Below, in pieces: positions 24,370 through 36,700 of a stretch of DNA of 64,000 nt. The notes under the pieces were generated by a model. That model saw only the letters and a program-made list of their open reading frames with translations. It ran no database searches and was not told the origin of the DNA. Source of the stretch: Lathyrus oleraceus (lineage: Eukaryota; Streptophyta; Magnoliopsida; Fabales; Fabaceae); assembly GCF_024323335.1 (NCBI RefSeq), contig NC_066581.1, forward strand, positions 177,809,330 through 177,873,329, given 5' to 3'. The stretch's first letter is position 1. Each line of letters starts with the position of its first letter. The position numbers were made by a program, and so were the translations under genes.

Positions 24370-25404
24370 TTGAAGGAGGTACAATTTCTTGGTCATGTTA
24401 TCAGTAAAGAAGGTATTGCAGTAGACCCGAGTAAAGTCGAAGCAGTAACAAAGTGGGAAATTCCAAAGAATGTTAGTGAGATTCAAAGTTTTCTTGGACT
24501 AGCTGGATATTATCGGAGGTTCATCGAAGGATTCTCAAAGATCGCTTTGCCTATTACTCAGTTAACGAGGAAGGGTAAGAACTTTGAAGGGACAAAAGAG
24601 TGTGAAGAAAGTTTTCAGAAGTTGAAGGAAAGATTGACTTCATCACCAATACTCATCTTACCAGACCCGTTAGGACGGTTCGATGTGTATTGTGATGCGT
24701 CATACCAAGGTCTTGGTTGTGTGTTAATGCAAGAAAGGAAAGTGATAGCTTATGCATCAAGAAAGTTGAAGGTGCACGAGAGAAACTACCCAACTCACGA
24801 CTTAGAGTTAGCAGCAATTGTGTTTGCCTTAAAAATTTGGAGGCATTATCTTTATGGATCAAAGTTCACTGTGTTAAGTGATCACAAAAGCCTGAAGTAT
24901 TTATTTGATCAGAAAGATCTAAACATGAGACAAAGGCGCTGGATGGATTTTTTAAAGGACTATGATTTTGAGTTACAATATCATCCAGGAAAGGCCAATG
25001 TTGTAGCAGACGCCTTGAGTCAAAAGACACTTCATTCATCTGCAATGATGTTGAAGGAAGTAGAGTTGATTAACCAATTCGTGGATTTAAACTTAGGAGT
25101 ACATCACAGTGAAGGAAGTATGTTCATAGGCATTATTGTCGTGTATAATGAATATCTAAAATGGATCAAAGATGAACAACAACTTGATGACCAATTAATG
25201 AATATAAAGGAAACTATCAAAGATGGTCAAAATGGGGATTTTAACATAAGGAGTGATGGAATCCTAAGGTTTGGAGAAAGGTTGTGTATACCTCAAAACC
25301 AGGATATTCGAAAGTTGATCTTGGAAGAAGGCCACAAAAGTAAGATAAGTTTTCATCCAGGAGACACAAAGATGTATCAAGATTTGAAGAAAATGTTTTG
25401 GTAG
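24370..25404 (+). pseudogene. Chromovirus RT thumb, RNase H and integrase zinc finger start, copy A
   Basis: An open stretch of 344 codons. It holds the thumb/connection ([21 protein letters not shown]), then RNase H with its acidic residues in YCDAS (about 24690), DLELAA (about 24800), LSDHKS (about 24880) and VADALS (about 25010). The start of the integrase HHCC finger follows ([10 protein letters not shown] near 25335). It ends at TAG 25402-25404, where the family normally has Trp; copy B has the same stop. About 10 of 344 residues differ from copy B. RNase H would degrade RNA in the RNA:DNA hybrid during reverse transcription. Confidence 0.88.
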
Positions 25405-25606
25405 TTTGGAATGAAGAAGGATATAGCAGCGTATGTTCAAAGTTGTTTGATATGAGGCTTTACCTGTCAAAATTTTAGATCATCGAATTAAGGAACTTCG
25501 TGGAAAGCAAATCCCATTGGTTAGAGTTGTGTGGGATGATGTAACTAGTGATTCTACCTAGGAAAGAGAAGAGGACATGCGTCAAAAGTATCCACATATG
25601 TTTTAG
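25405..25606 (+). pseudogene. Integrase stub joined to chromodomain, copy A
   Basis: After a few codons of the integrase N-terminus (MKKDIAAYVQSC), the sequence jumps at 25451-25454 into the chromodomain tail (ILDHRIKELRGKQIPLVRVV near 25480-25535). The catalytic core of integrase is gone. The family Trp of the chromodomain end (ST-W-E) is a TAG near 25559, also in copy B. Chromodomains steer integration towards certain chromatin; here it can have no role. Confidence 0.8.
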
Positions 25607-25634
25607 GTACGTTAAATTTCGAGGACGAAATTTC

Positions 25635-25648
25635 TTTTAAGGGGGTGG
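25635..25648 (+). promoter_or_regulatory. Polypurine tract, chromovirus copy A
   Basis: TTTTAAGGGGGTGG after the typical GAGGACGAAATTTC, three bases before the LTR start TGTAACATCC at 25652. Confidence 0.8.
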
Positions 25649-25651
25649 TAA

Positions 25652-27784
25652 TGTAACATCCTAATTTTCCATACCTTAAATAATATATATGATTATAATG
25701 AGACTTTAACATCGCTAATTATTACAAACTAAACATTGAAACTAGCAGCTATAATAATTTACTTATCAACTAATTAATCTTTATTTTATTATTAATATTA
25801 TTATTCAATTTGAATATCATCATTTTATTTTACAAACTAAACTTTGAAATTAGTCATTTAAATACTTAATTTTAAGTTAATTAATTATCCATATTATTTT
25901 TATTATTATTACTTTTATTGTTTTGTTATTATATTATTTGATGTTATTTGATTTGAATATCACTATTTTACTCTACAAACTAATCTTAAAAAAAGAAATA
26001 GTAAATAAATTACCTTAAGTTAATAAATGTATTAAATAATTATCCTTGTTATTATTATTATTATTCTTATCATTTCATTTTATAAAAGGAATATATTTTA
26101 TTTTTATATTAATATTCTACATGATCATATGTCATGAAATAGTAGAAATTCAAACTTTCATACATTTCTCACCAATTATTTTCACAAAGTCATATTAGAA
26201 CATTTATAAAACTATTCATACAAGACTTGTAAATATTTGATAAAGACATATTTACTAGCAAGAGTTGAAAAGTTAGAAAGCATTGGCAAAAGGAGATAAA
26301 TTTACATTATTTTAATATCTTACAACTAATATAAATAGGGGTCTTTATCACCCCATTTTCATTCATTCATTCACAAATCATCTTTCTTACCTCTTTATTT
26401 CCTTCTTTCTCTAGTTTCTTCATATAAAAATATTAGTTTTAGTTGTCGAAGTTTTCACGGTGTCGGTTTGTAGTTTTTAGAGTTACTTTAGGGTCAAAGT
26501 TCTTCTAAAGTTTTAAAGGAGTTTGATACGTCAAAGTTCTGCTCAAATCATTTTCATAAGTAACCAGTAAGCCGTTATAATTTAATTATTTTATTTATGT
26601 TATTTATATAAAGGTTATTTTAAGATTTTGATTTAAATTTTCGTTCAGACGTCGATATATTGAACTTATAAAGTCCAAGATAAATTTTACCATAAGTTGT
26701 TATAATGCCCAAATATTATTATAAAATTAAAATGTTATTACGAATACACTCTTGATAATTTTCTAAAACAAACAAATCCAAACGGGAGTATAGTCTAATT
26801 TATACTTGAATTTAATAACGATTTAAATATAGTGGAGGTTATTACTAAATATTTTAAATAAATAAATATTTTAATTTGTAACGGGATTATGTTTATTTAA
26901 CCGTAAATTATATTCTAATTATTTTATAAATTTCGTACAATTCAACGGTTATCGTAAATTAGGTTTTGGGCAAACATCAGTGAAAACAATCGTGGACTAT
27001 CAACAACGATCAACAACAAAAGGTGGGGGCAAGGTCTCGTATACACTGGGACGGTTAGCGTAAAATAGTTTAATATATATATGTGTGTGTAGTGGTGACC
27101 CAAGCCCTACCAGCGATAAATTAGTAAGGAGAGCCTATTCTCGAATAATGATTTTCCGAGATCACTAAGTGAGGTTATGCCGACCTTAATTATTTATCAT
27201 AAGAATGATCTATTTGTGCTTACATTGTTTGATTAGGTTCCTAATTGTTTATTTTATTTATGCTTGAATGATTGTGATTGATAGACTAAGAAAATGATCT
27301 ATTAAAGAGAGAAACAACAACATTGATTAGATATTAAGTGTTAGATCCCCAATGAAATAAGGGAAGTTGGATACATTGAGTAGTTGTATTCGGTTTGGTT
27401 CTAGTTAAGGAAAAGACTTGGTCGACCATTTCCTTTACGGTCCACCTCTCTTACCTGGGAAGTGAACCATACATTATTCATTGTATAAACAGTACTAGTT
27501 ATATAGAGATAAGGATCACGCCAAGGAGAAATAGACAAGACATTTAATGGATTTGGCACTCAACCGAAGTAATTAGATAATAACTATGACATGAAAGGTT
27601 GATATGATATTTCCCAAATATTAACTAAATACTTATGGTTGAGAGTTGCTACAAGATGGTTGAGTGATCATATAGACCTGCATTGGGGAATGTGTAAGTC
27701 CATTGTCGTGCGGTAAGGGACGTACGAGGTTGATCAGTCGCCTACAATCCCGACGGGGATTATTATTTATGCATGCTAGGCAAG
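25652..27784 (+). mobile_element. Chromovirus 3' LTR, copy A, truncated
   Basis: It starts TGTAACATCCTAATTTTCC. The U3 is very AT-rich. The TATA box is TATAAATA at 26330-26337. It carries a short (TA)n-(TG)n tract at about 27071-27088, which is hugely expanded in copy B. It ends at 27784 by deletion, missing the last part that copy B has at 46943-47619. Four bases of the inferred target duplication (AAAT, 27785-27788) remain. Confidence 0.85.
26330..26337 (+). promoter_or_regulatory. Chromovirus LTR TATA box, copy A
   Basis: TATAAATA followed by GGGGTC. The same box is in copy B at 45331-45338. Confidence 0.7.
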
Positions 27785-27883
27785 AAATTGTTCAACATGA
27801 AATTTCTTCCCCTCAATCTCACCTTTCGAAAAAGTCTAAGATCATCTCATTTGGCCAAATAACGAAGGACTTGCGCATGGGTG
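27785..27883 (+). mobile_element. Plus-strand Ogre LTR fragment between chromovirus and solo LTR, unit A
   Basis: This is a U3 piece (CAACATGAAATTTCTTCCCC...) of the older plus-strand Ogre LTR. It continues at 32264 after the nested solo LTR. The same piece is at 47620-47708 in unit B. Confidence 0.8.
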
Positions 27884-29398
27884 TGTAAGACCCCAATTTT
27901 GACCCTAAGATCCCTCATGCAAATTCATCATAAACATTAGCATTGGGATCATACCTTGGCATCCTCCTTACCCCTCTTTCATTGGGTTTATTTTGGGAGA
28001 GATCACCAAGTACTTTATGATTGTATCATACTTGTATATTATCATTTTACTAACCAAAATACCAAAAACATGTTTTTGCATTTGCCTAACTCTTTTATAG
28101 GTAGGGCATGATCTCCATTGATCTATCAAGTTCATATCTAGGGTTTGAGACCCTCATGACAAAGAGCACAACCATGAATTGATACAAGAATGGTTATGAC
28201 CATCATATATGAGTTCCAATGGTTTACACATATTATATTGATCAAGTTTTCTTCAAGAGTTTGAGGGTGATTTGCCTTGGAAACCCTAGTTTGACTGGGT
28301 ATCTTGAGTAACTTCTCCAACAAGCTATCTCAACAATTGATCAAATTTCTCAAGGGAAACTTCCTAATTCATCATCTTATGCATATATGATCTACCATGA
28401 GCCTAGAAAGTCAAGAGAATTGGAAGTTAGCAAGTTGGTTGATGGTGGTTGACTAGATGAATTCATCTGATAAAAATTGGGTCTCCCTAGACCCTATATC
28501 CTACGATTTTCACCATATGAAACTGATTCCAAGAGGAAACTTACTAAAAATTACATCCCAAACAACTTTCATGTTGATACCTAGAGCTAGTTTTGCTTGA
28601 AAAATCATTTTCTATGTTGAAACATTATAGGTCATTTTGTCTAAACCCTAATTTGAAAGTCAACTTCCCAAGGCCATAACTTGCTCAATTTTTATGAGAT
28701 GAAATATTTCCAAGTTTCACAATCAAATACAAGATGTCTACTTCAACTTTTAAGTTTGGAGTGAGAGCTAATTCAACTTTTATGAGCATGTGATATGAGG
28801 CTACATTATAGGTCACTTTTGACCTATACCATTGATCAAGTGATTTTTTCAAAATTCAAAAATGTATAACTCTATCATTTCAAATCCAAATTACATGAAA
28901 CTTGTGACCATTTTGAAGGTATTTAAGAGAGCTATAAATTTTATGAAGACACTTTTCTCATTTGAAGCTCACATAAAGAGTTAAGCAAGGTGGAATATTG
29001 AGACATCTGGCTTGACACTTAGAAAAAATTTCAATATGTTAAAATTTCCAAACTTCCACCTCAAAAGTCTTCAAGTACCAAGCTTCAAATGGAAAGTGTT
29101 GAACATGAAAGTTGATCCTCTTGATCTAACCTTTCCAAAAATCCAAAATTCATCCATTTTGGACAAGAAATGAATAGGCTGCACATGACTTGAACATGGT
29201 ATCATCATTTGGCAAGATTGAACTTCAAACATCCATGCACAATTGCCTAGCATTCCAACAGGACTCCAGCCTTGCTTACACTTAATTATGGATCAGATGG
29301 AGTGATTTCATGGGCCTGTACACGCCCATGCACTCATGCATCACACATTGCTAATTTTGGAAGTTCACTTCAAGTGTCCAAATATCGATTGAATTGGC

Positions 29399-29406
29399 TA
29401 TAAATA
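29399..29406 (+). promoter_or_regulatory. LTR TATA box
   Basis: TATAAATA in GGCTATAAATAGAG, followed by the GCGCCAGC leader start at about 29440. Confidence 0.75.
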
Positions 29407-31914
29407 GAGCTCCATATGCTCAGAATTTCACACACATTCGCGCCAGCTTTGATCCCAGACCTCTAACCCTCTCATTCCAAAGGATAATCCTGGGAATTTC
29501 ACTTGGAAATTGAGTTTGAATTCTCACTGTTTTGAGATTCAAAACTCCAGGGATCCAAGACCTTTTGAGCATTCATTTCTTCTTCTGCAAGCATTTGGGG
29601 TGAGATCAAGCACGAGCCAAGGCAAGAAAAGCTGAATCCAAACCTACATTGAAGGTATTTTCCAGAAATTTTAATCTCTTCTATTCTCCCTAAATATTGC
29701 TCAATTCTCTTGTTTCCTTGGTTGTCTGAAGTCCTACCAATATAGGCAAGAAGATTGAGTTGCTTTGAGGCCAGATCGAAGCAAATCAATTCATGTACCT
29801 CAAATTTCAACTCCATGTATCTCTCAATATACTTGGAGTTAGGATAAATTGAGGTCAGATTCGTGCTTAGTGCCATTTTTACTTTGAAATCATGTCCTTC
29901 TTTTTAATTTTGGTGATGGTTATGACTGAACCAGTCCAGGGAGGCTCGCCTGAGAAGGAGATCGGAGTTGTAGCTCCGGTGGTGAGTTGGCATGTTCAGA
30001 ATTAAAATTATTTTTTGGATCATTATTAATATTTTTCATGATTTAATTGAAATTTCATTTGTTTTTAATTGTTTAAAAATACTTCTAAATGTCCAAAATT
30101 TATGAAATTTGTTCTCCAAGGTACTTTGACCTTGTTTGACCTATGATAAATCTCATGGCCATTTCTTTGGTGTTTTGATGAGGTTTTAGGAATTGGACAA
30201 ACCATATTTAATTTAAATGCCTTATTTTAGTATTTTTAATTTGATTAAATGCCAAAGAATTTTGTTGACCAATTGTGATGACTTGTTTGTGTTTGACTAT
30301 TGTTGTTGGGCCTTGGTCAAGGTTGATTTGACTTTGTTGAGTTAGTATCATTGGATTTAGGGGATTGATGGAATGTACGTTCCATCTCCCAAAATGAATG
30401 GATGATATTAATTTGGTAAAAGTCCTTCTTTGACCAATTTGTGTTTTGATCCATTCCCCTCCCACTTCATCTTATTCGCCTTCTTCATTCATTCATTCCA
30501 TTTGACCTATGATATCTCAAATCCTAAGGCTAGTTGATTGAAAAGTTAACATGATTATGGATGAGATTAGGCCACACCTTTTGCATACTCTTTTTGTGTG
30601 TGGTATGTTTCATGAGCATAGTTCATAATACTATGTCTCTAACATGCATTAACACCAAAATTCTATTGCTCGGCCTCAAATAGTTGGGACTTCTACATAA
30701 GTCCAATTGTGATTGCTTAACATAGCGCTAAACTTGTGACATAAAAGGCATAAGAATTATAGTTAGTGAGATTGTAAGTCTCCCTTCTTTCATTTTATTG
30801 TGTGGAAACATGGCCTTTTTTCCTTCCATTGGAAGATGTCTTGGTTCAAGGATCCATGCTTGTGATAAGTGGGTTGAGTATTCTCCAAAGAATGTCTTAA
30901 AATGAAAAGCAAAAGCAAAAAAATACTAACTTCTAACCTATTAACTACTAACTTTTAATTTCAAGTCCTTTACTTTAATGTCATTTAATTCTAGCTTTTA
31001 TACATTTGCCATTGTTCATATCATTCTAATTGTTTATGTTAATGCAATTTTCACTTTATCCATTTAGACCATATTCTGTGATATATTTTGTTTGTGTATG
31101 CTTTGCTTGTTTGTGTGGTCTTTGACCATTAATGTACCTAATAATAACAAAAACCCTAAAAACACTTTTGTGTGGACTGTTGGCTTGATCTTGGACAAAT
31201 GGACTTAGAACTTAGGCAACATTCCTATGCTAAAGGATTTGGCAATGCCAACTTATTGAGAAACCAAGTGCTTGTAATTTGAAACTTCATCTGATACATC
31301 ATTCAAGATCTCTCTAAGTTCATCTACAACATGATCATTGTGAAGCTGTTATTTTGAACCTGTGACTTGTGAAAATCATCGGTTACATGGGCTACTTTGA
31401 GGAAGACCGTGGAATGGATAAGCATTGGATGTGACCATCGTTATTTGATGCCTTGCTCTTCAATATAATATAATTGTGCATTTGTGTGTTGCTTGATTCT
31501 AAAAAGTCCAAGGAAATTATGGGTTTCTATTGACATTTTTGTCTATTGGATAGTCTCTTTTCAACTCTAAACTTTTAATTTTGTACATAGGATAGTCTCT
31601 TCATCTTCTTCTCATTTCTTTAATTTCAAAAATCTCTCCCTCCTTTTTCAAAACCTTCTTTGATTGAACTTATTTTGTTCTAAACTTTGACCACTTTTGC
31701 AAAAATATAGAAACTTCGGCCTTATGCCATTGCATTTTCAAACTTATTTTCTTAAATCAAACTTGTAAATAGACTTAACTATACTAGACTTAAACTTTCA
31801 AAAAGCCAAAAAGAACTAACTCATGCAAACCATTTTTAGGCCTTTGTGCCTTTCAAACTTAATTTTTGTTAAAAGCAATGCATCCACTTTGAAATTTGTA
31901 TCACGAACTACGAG

Positions 31915-31966
31915 GTTTTGATCCCTCATTTTTATACTGGTACGTAGGCACAAGATCGAAGGTCTT
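31915..31966 (+). ncRNA. Conserved LTR hairpin module
   Basis: GAACTACGAGG, TTTTGAT, a weak inner stem, TACGTAGGCA, then AAGATC-GAA-GGTCTT (one G-T wobble if RNA). The outer stem CTACG/CGTAG is perfect. Confidence 0.5.
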
Positions 31967-32263
31967 ATCAAACACAAGAATATAATTAATGAATTCTTTT
32001 CTCATCCCCCCCATTCTATTTGTTTGTAAACATCACTTTATACCAAGTACATATGCACACAAAAAGGGCTCCCTAGGAGTACCTATGACACTTTGGGTGC
32101 TATCTATGACTTTTTATTAGTTTTTATTTGAAAACTTCTTACTTTTTGGGTTTTGTTCGTAGTTTTTCCCTTTTCCCTTGGAAACAATAAAAGTGTGGTG
32201 GCGACTCTTGTTATTTGATCTTTAGCTTATCCATAGCTTGATGATCATGAATTTACCGCTACA

Positions 32264-33763
32264 GGGTGTAAGTTGAAAAACCATTTGGATGTGTTTCCAC
32301 TTCCACTTTTCATACACGATTGTATGGATTTGTAACATGGTTTCAGCATGATTCACATTTAATTACGGACCTAATTGCATCACTTGATGGGCCTATCACA
32401 CCCCCATGAAAGCATGCAAAGAGAATTTCTCAAAATTGTCAAATTTGGAAGTGTGTGGAAATCAATCTCATGGCCTATAAATAAGACCCTCATTGCTCAT
32501 AATTAAGGACCTCATGCCCAAGCTTTGAACCTGCAACCCCAAACCCTCATCGTTGAAGGATAAGCTTGAAGATTTTCTTAGAAAATCGAGTTTCAATTCT
32601 CCATCTGTTTTGAGATTAAAACTCCAAGAGTCCATATTTTTCATTGATCCTAATCACTTCCAACAAACATCTGAAGCAAGGTCAATCATAATTAAAAGCA
32701 AGCCAATCTGAAGCTCTATTGAAGGTGAATTTTCAGAATTTTCATCTCTTTGATTCTCCCTCAATTCTTCACCATTCTTGTTGATTTTTGGTTGTCTGAA
32801 GTCCTATCAATGTAGGCAAGAAGATTGATTTGCTTTAAGGTCAAATCGAAGCAACTCAGTTCATGATCCTCACCATTCAAATCCCTGTATCTTTTTATAT
32901 ACTTATAATTGGAGAAAATTGAGGCCAAATTCGTGATCCTGAGCATTTTTCCTTCAAATTAGTGTATCCACTTTTAATTTTACATTGAGTTGAGCCTGAA
33001 CCAAACCGGTGGCTCTCACCGAAGAAGATGACCGGAGCTAGGGCTCTAGTGATGCGCTGGATCAATCCAGGCCATCTGATTTGGTTCTCATGTTCTAATC
33101 TCACGTGTCCATTGTGATTACTCAACGTGTGGCACATTTGACTCAGGCGTTTGTGGAATGCACCCTCCTGGCCATCTGTTCTGCCACCTCGAATAATGAG
33201 GGAGATCAGATGGCCCTTGTTTTTTTATTTTCTGATTTTTCCATTTAATCCATTTATTTTGATTAATTCTATTAATTTCATTTTCAATCCAAAAAATATG
33301 GGACTTTCAGCAAAAAAAATCAAATATTTTCCTCTTTCATTTTATGAATTAAAATTATTTTTTGGATTAATTTTGATATTTTCATGATTTAATTATTTTT
33401 GTGCATATTATTAATTATTTAAAAATACTTTTGACTTTTCAAAAATAATGAATTTTTTTTGCCTAAGGTCCTTTGACCATGTTTGACCTAGGATAAATCT
33501 CTTGGCCATTTATTTGGTGTTTTGAAGAGGTTTTAGGTTTTTGATCAAACATAATTTATTTTAAATTCATTTTAATTTTATTTTTAATTGATTAATTGTG
33601 TATAAATTATGTTGAGTCATTTTTATTGACTTGTGAAGTTTGACTATGTGTTTGGGCCTTGGTCAAGGTTGATTTTGACTTTTGTTGGATTAAAATCATT
33701 GGATTTAGGGGATTGATGAAATGTACATTTCTTCTCCCAAAATGAATGAATGATTTTAATTTG
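32264..33763 (+). mobile_element. Plus-strand Ogre LTR fragment, unit A, right part
   Basis: This is the continuation of 27785-27883. It contains its own TATA box (TATAAATA 32476-32483) and leader, and breaks off at about 33763 at the tandem-duplication junction. Unit B continues the same LTR beyond this point (52275 onward). Confidence 0.85.
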
Positions 33764-33775
33764 AAATGTACGAAA
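33757..33775. other. Junction of the tandem duplication (unit A / unit B)
   Basis: The left side is plus-strand Ogre LTR (ATGATTTTAATTTG, as at 52271). The right side is minus-strand Ogre LTR (AAAGTTTAAATGAAAA, as at 9583). About 8 bases (AATGTACG) between them match neither side clearly. Confidence 0.7.
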
Positions 33776-36700
33776 GTTTAAATGAAAATGCACAAAGAGC
33801 CAAAAATTTGAATGGGGTTGTTAGTTCTTTTTGTCTTTTGGAATTTAAGTCAATATGGTTAAGTTTATTTAAAAATTTGATTTAAGAAAATGTTTGAAAA
33901 TTCAATGGCATAAAGTCAAAGTTTCTAATCATTAAAACAAAGTCTACGTGTGAAATCACAAGCCAAGAAAGTTTTTGAAAAGGGGGATAGATTTTGAAAT
34001 TTAAGAAGTGAGAGGAGATGAAGAGGTTATCCTAAGCACAAATTTAATAGTTAAGAGTTGAAAAGATCTGACAAATGGGATGCAATCCAACAGACAAGAA
34101 TGTCATATAGAAACCCATTTTCCCTTGGACTTTAATCAAGCAATGATCAATAAGCAATGAGCAATATCCAGACATCATGAAGATCAAGGCATCAAATAAA
34201 TATATCCACATCCAAGCAAGCAATCCCCATAGCTAGCAGTCTTCTTTGTCTTCTCATATATCAAATGAAATATTCCTTGATACACTCAAAGCAAAGCATC
34301 ATACACAAGATGAAAATAACAATTAAGCACAAAGACAGAGTAGCCGATGAATTCAAACAATATCCAGGGCTTGTATTAGATGAAGGCTTAGTTGAAGATA
34401 GCTCAGTCTCAAGATGTTAGCATTGGCCAAGTCCTTATTGCACAGCGAATGTTGCCTAATCCTAAGTCCAAAAAGTTCAAATCAAGATCAACAGTCCACC
34501 AGATGTTTTTTAGTGTTTTTGTTTTTATTAAGTATTTTAAGGTTCTAAGGCCACAAACAAAATCAAAACACACAAACTAATATGTATAATCACAAAGTAT
34601 GGCTCAAGTGAGCAAAGTGAAAATGACATAAACATAAATAAGTTATATGAAATGTAAATGGCAATGAATGATAAATGACTAAAATTTAAATTGCATCAAG
34701 TAAATGACTTGAAAGTAAAGCAATGTTAACAAGAGTTAGTCAAATGTTAGTCAAAAGTTAGTCAAGTGTTAGTGGTAATTTTTAATTGATTAAGTCATTC
34801 TTTGGAGAACACTCAACCATTCATTCACAAGTATGAATCCTTACACCAAGACATCTTCCATGAAGAGGGCTCCAACTTAGATAATTCAACAAGTATGCCA
34901 CTAACTCTCGTGAAAGGAAAAAAGGTCAAGTGTCTACACAATACCATGAACAATAGGAGACTTACAATCTCACTTACTAGAATGCTATGCCTTGAGGGTC
35001 AAATTTATCTGAGATTGGAAAATATAAATTTAGGTGTTAATCCATGTTAGAGATTTGGTATGATGAACCAAACTCCTAAAACATACCACACACTAAAAGA
35101 AAAGATCAAGAGGGATGGACCTATCTCAATCATACTTGTATTGATTCATCTGACACAAGCTCATTGATGAACCAATTAGACTTTAGACATTAGAGATTTC
35201 ATTGGTCAAATGAGGGAATGGGGAAGAATAGGGATGAAGATGAAGAGGGAGGGGAAGATAGAAACACAAATTGACCAAGGGAGTAATTTCATCAAATCAA
35301 AACCATTCATTCATTTTGGGAGATGAAATGTACATTTCATCAATCCCCTAAATCCAATGGTTTTGATCCAACAAAAGTCAAATCAACCTTGACCAAGGCC
35401 CAAACAGAAAGTCAAACATCACAAGATCATAAAAATATCTCAACAACATTTTTAAACATTTAATCAATTAAAAATCTATTAAAAGATGAATTAAAATGCA
35501 TTTTTATTTGGTCAAAACCTAAAATCCCTTCAAAACACCAAATAAATGGCCAAGGGATTTATCCTAGGTTAAACAAGGTCAAAGGACCATAGAAAAAACA
35601 TTTCATGAGTTTTAAAAAGTCAGAAGAATTTTTAAAAAATTAAAAATATGCACAAAAACATTTAATTTATGAAAAATATCAAAATTAATCCAAAAAATAA
35701 TTTTAATTCAAAATATGAAAGAAAAAATATTTAACGATTTTTGGTGAAAGTCCCATGTTTTTTGTATTAAAAATAAAATTTCTATGAATTAAACAAAATA
35801 AAGGGATTAAATGAAAATTCATAAAATAAAATATAATTCAAAAAAATGAGGGCCATCAGATCTCCCTCATTAATTGAGGTGAAATACCTAATGGCCACAC
35901 GCATCCTATCTATGGTGGACTTCAGTCAATGCAACACATGTGTGGTATTTAAAAGGAATGGCTCAGATTAAAACAAATTAACATGATCAGATGGTCAAGA
36001 CGCATGCCAACACATCACCGGAGCTAGGGCTCCGGTCTTCTTCTCCGGTGGACCTCATCTGACTGGTTCACCACCATCTATCACTAAAATGAAAAACAAG
36101 GACATGGATCCAAAGGAAAATTGCCCAGGAGCTCGAATATGGCCTCAATTTTCTTCAATTCCAAGTATATTGAAAGATACAGGGATTTGAATTTTGAGGA
36201 TCATGAATTGAGTTTCTTCGATTTGACCTCAAAGCAATTCAATCTTGTTGCCTACATTGGTAGGAGTTCAGCCAACCAAAAATCAAAGAGAATGGTAAAG
36301 AATTGAGAGAATCGAAGACAAAAAGTTTCTGAAAAATCACATTTGATGAGCTTGAATCTTGCTTGATATTTCTTCCAATTGGCCTTGGCTTGACTTCAGA
36401 AGCTTGCTGGAAGCGAATTGGATCAAAGAATGGCTTGGATTCTTGGAGTTTCAACTTCAAAACAGAAGTGAAGTTGAAACTCGATTTTCAATTGAAAACT
36501 TTCAAGTTTATCCTCTAATTGTGAAGGGCGGGGTTGCAGAATCAAAGTTTGGGCACGTTGTCCCTAATTATAAGCAGAAGGGGTTGTATTTATAGGATAT
36601 GCAATTGATTTCCACACACTTCCATTCAAATGCCAAAAATAGTAATTCTCACTTGCATGGATGCATGGGTGGGTGATAGGCCCATGAAATGATGTCAAAA

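Larger units (their letters stand above)
21069..27784 (+). mobile_element. Tekay-like chromovirus (Ty3/gypsy), copy A, defective
   Basis: Order: 5' LTR remnant (21069-21257), initiator-Met primer site (21263), leader, gag, protease, reverse transcriptase, RNase H, short stub of integrase, chromodomain, polypurine tract (25635-25648), and 3' LTR (25652-27784, truncated). A deletion at 25451-25454 removes nearly all of integrase: copy B has 968 more bases there, and the ends share ATATG. Several frames carry stops. The chromodomain plus tRNA-iMet primer and the RNase H/RT sequence type point to the Tekay (Del) clade of chromoviruses, which normally encode one long Gag-Pol. Confidence 0.85.
27884..32263 (+). 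mobile_element. Solo Ogre LTR with GGGTG target duplication, unit A
   Basis: It starts TGTAAGACCCCAATTTTGACC and ends GAATTTACCGCTACA. It is flanked by GGGTG at 27879-27883 and 32264-32268, so it is a clean insertion reduced to one LTR. The TATA box is at 29399-29406. Two TTATAGGTCAYTTTG motifs are spaced 181 bases apart (28622 and 28803). The hairpin module is at 31915-31966, an AGTA-loop hairpin near 32069-32084, and the U5 primer-like site at 32199-32208. About 50 bases of the box after GGGTGC are deleted relative to sister LTRs. The same insertion is in unit B (47709 on), so it predates the duplication. Confidence 0.93.
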
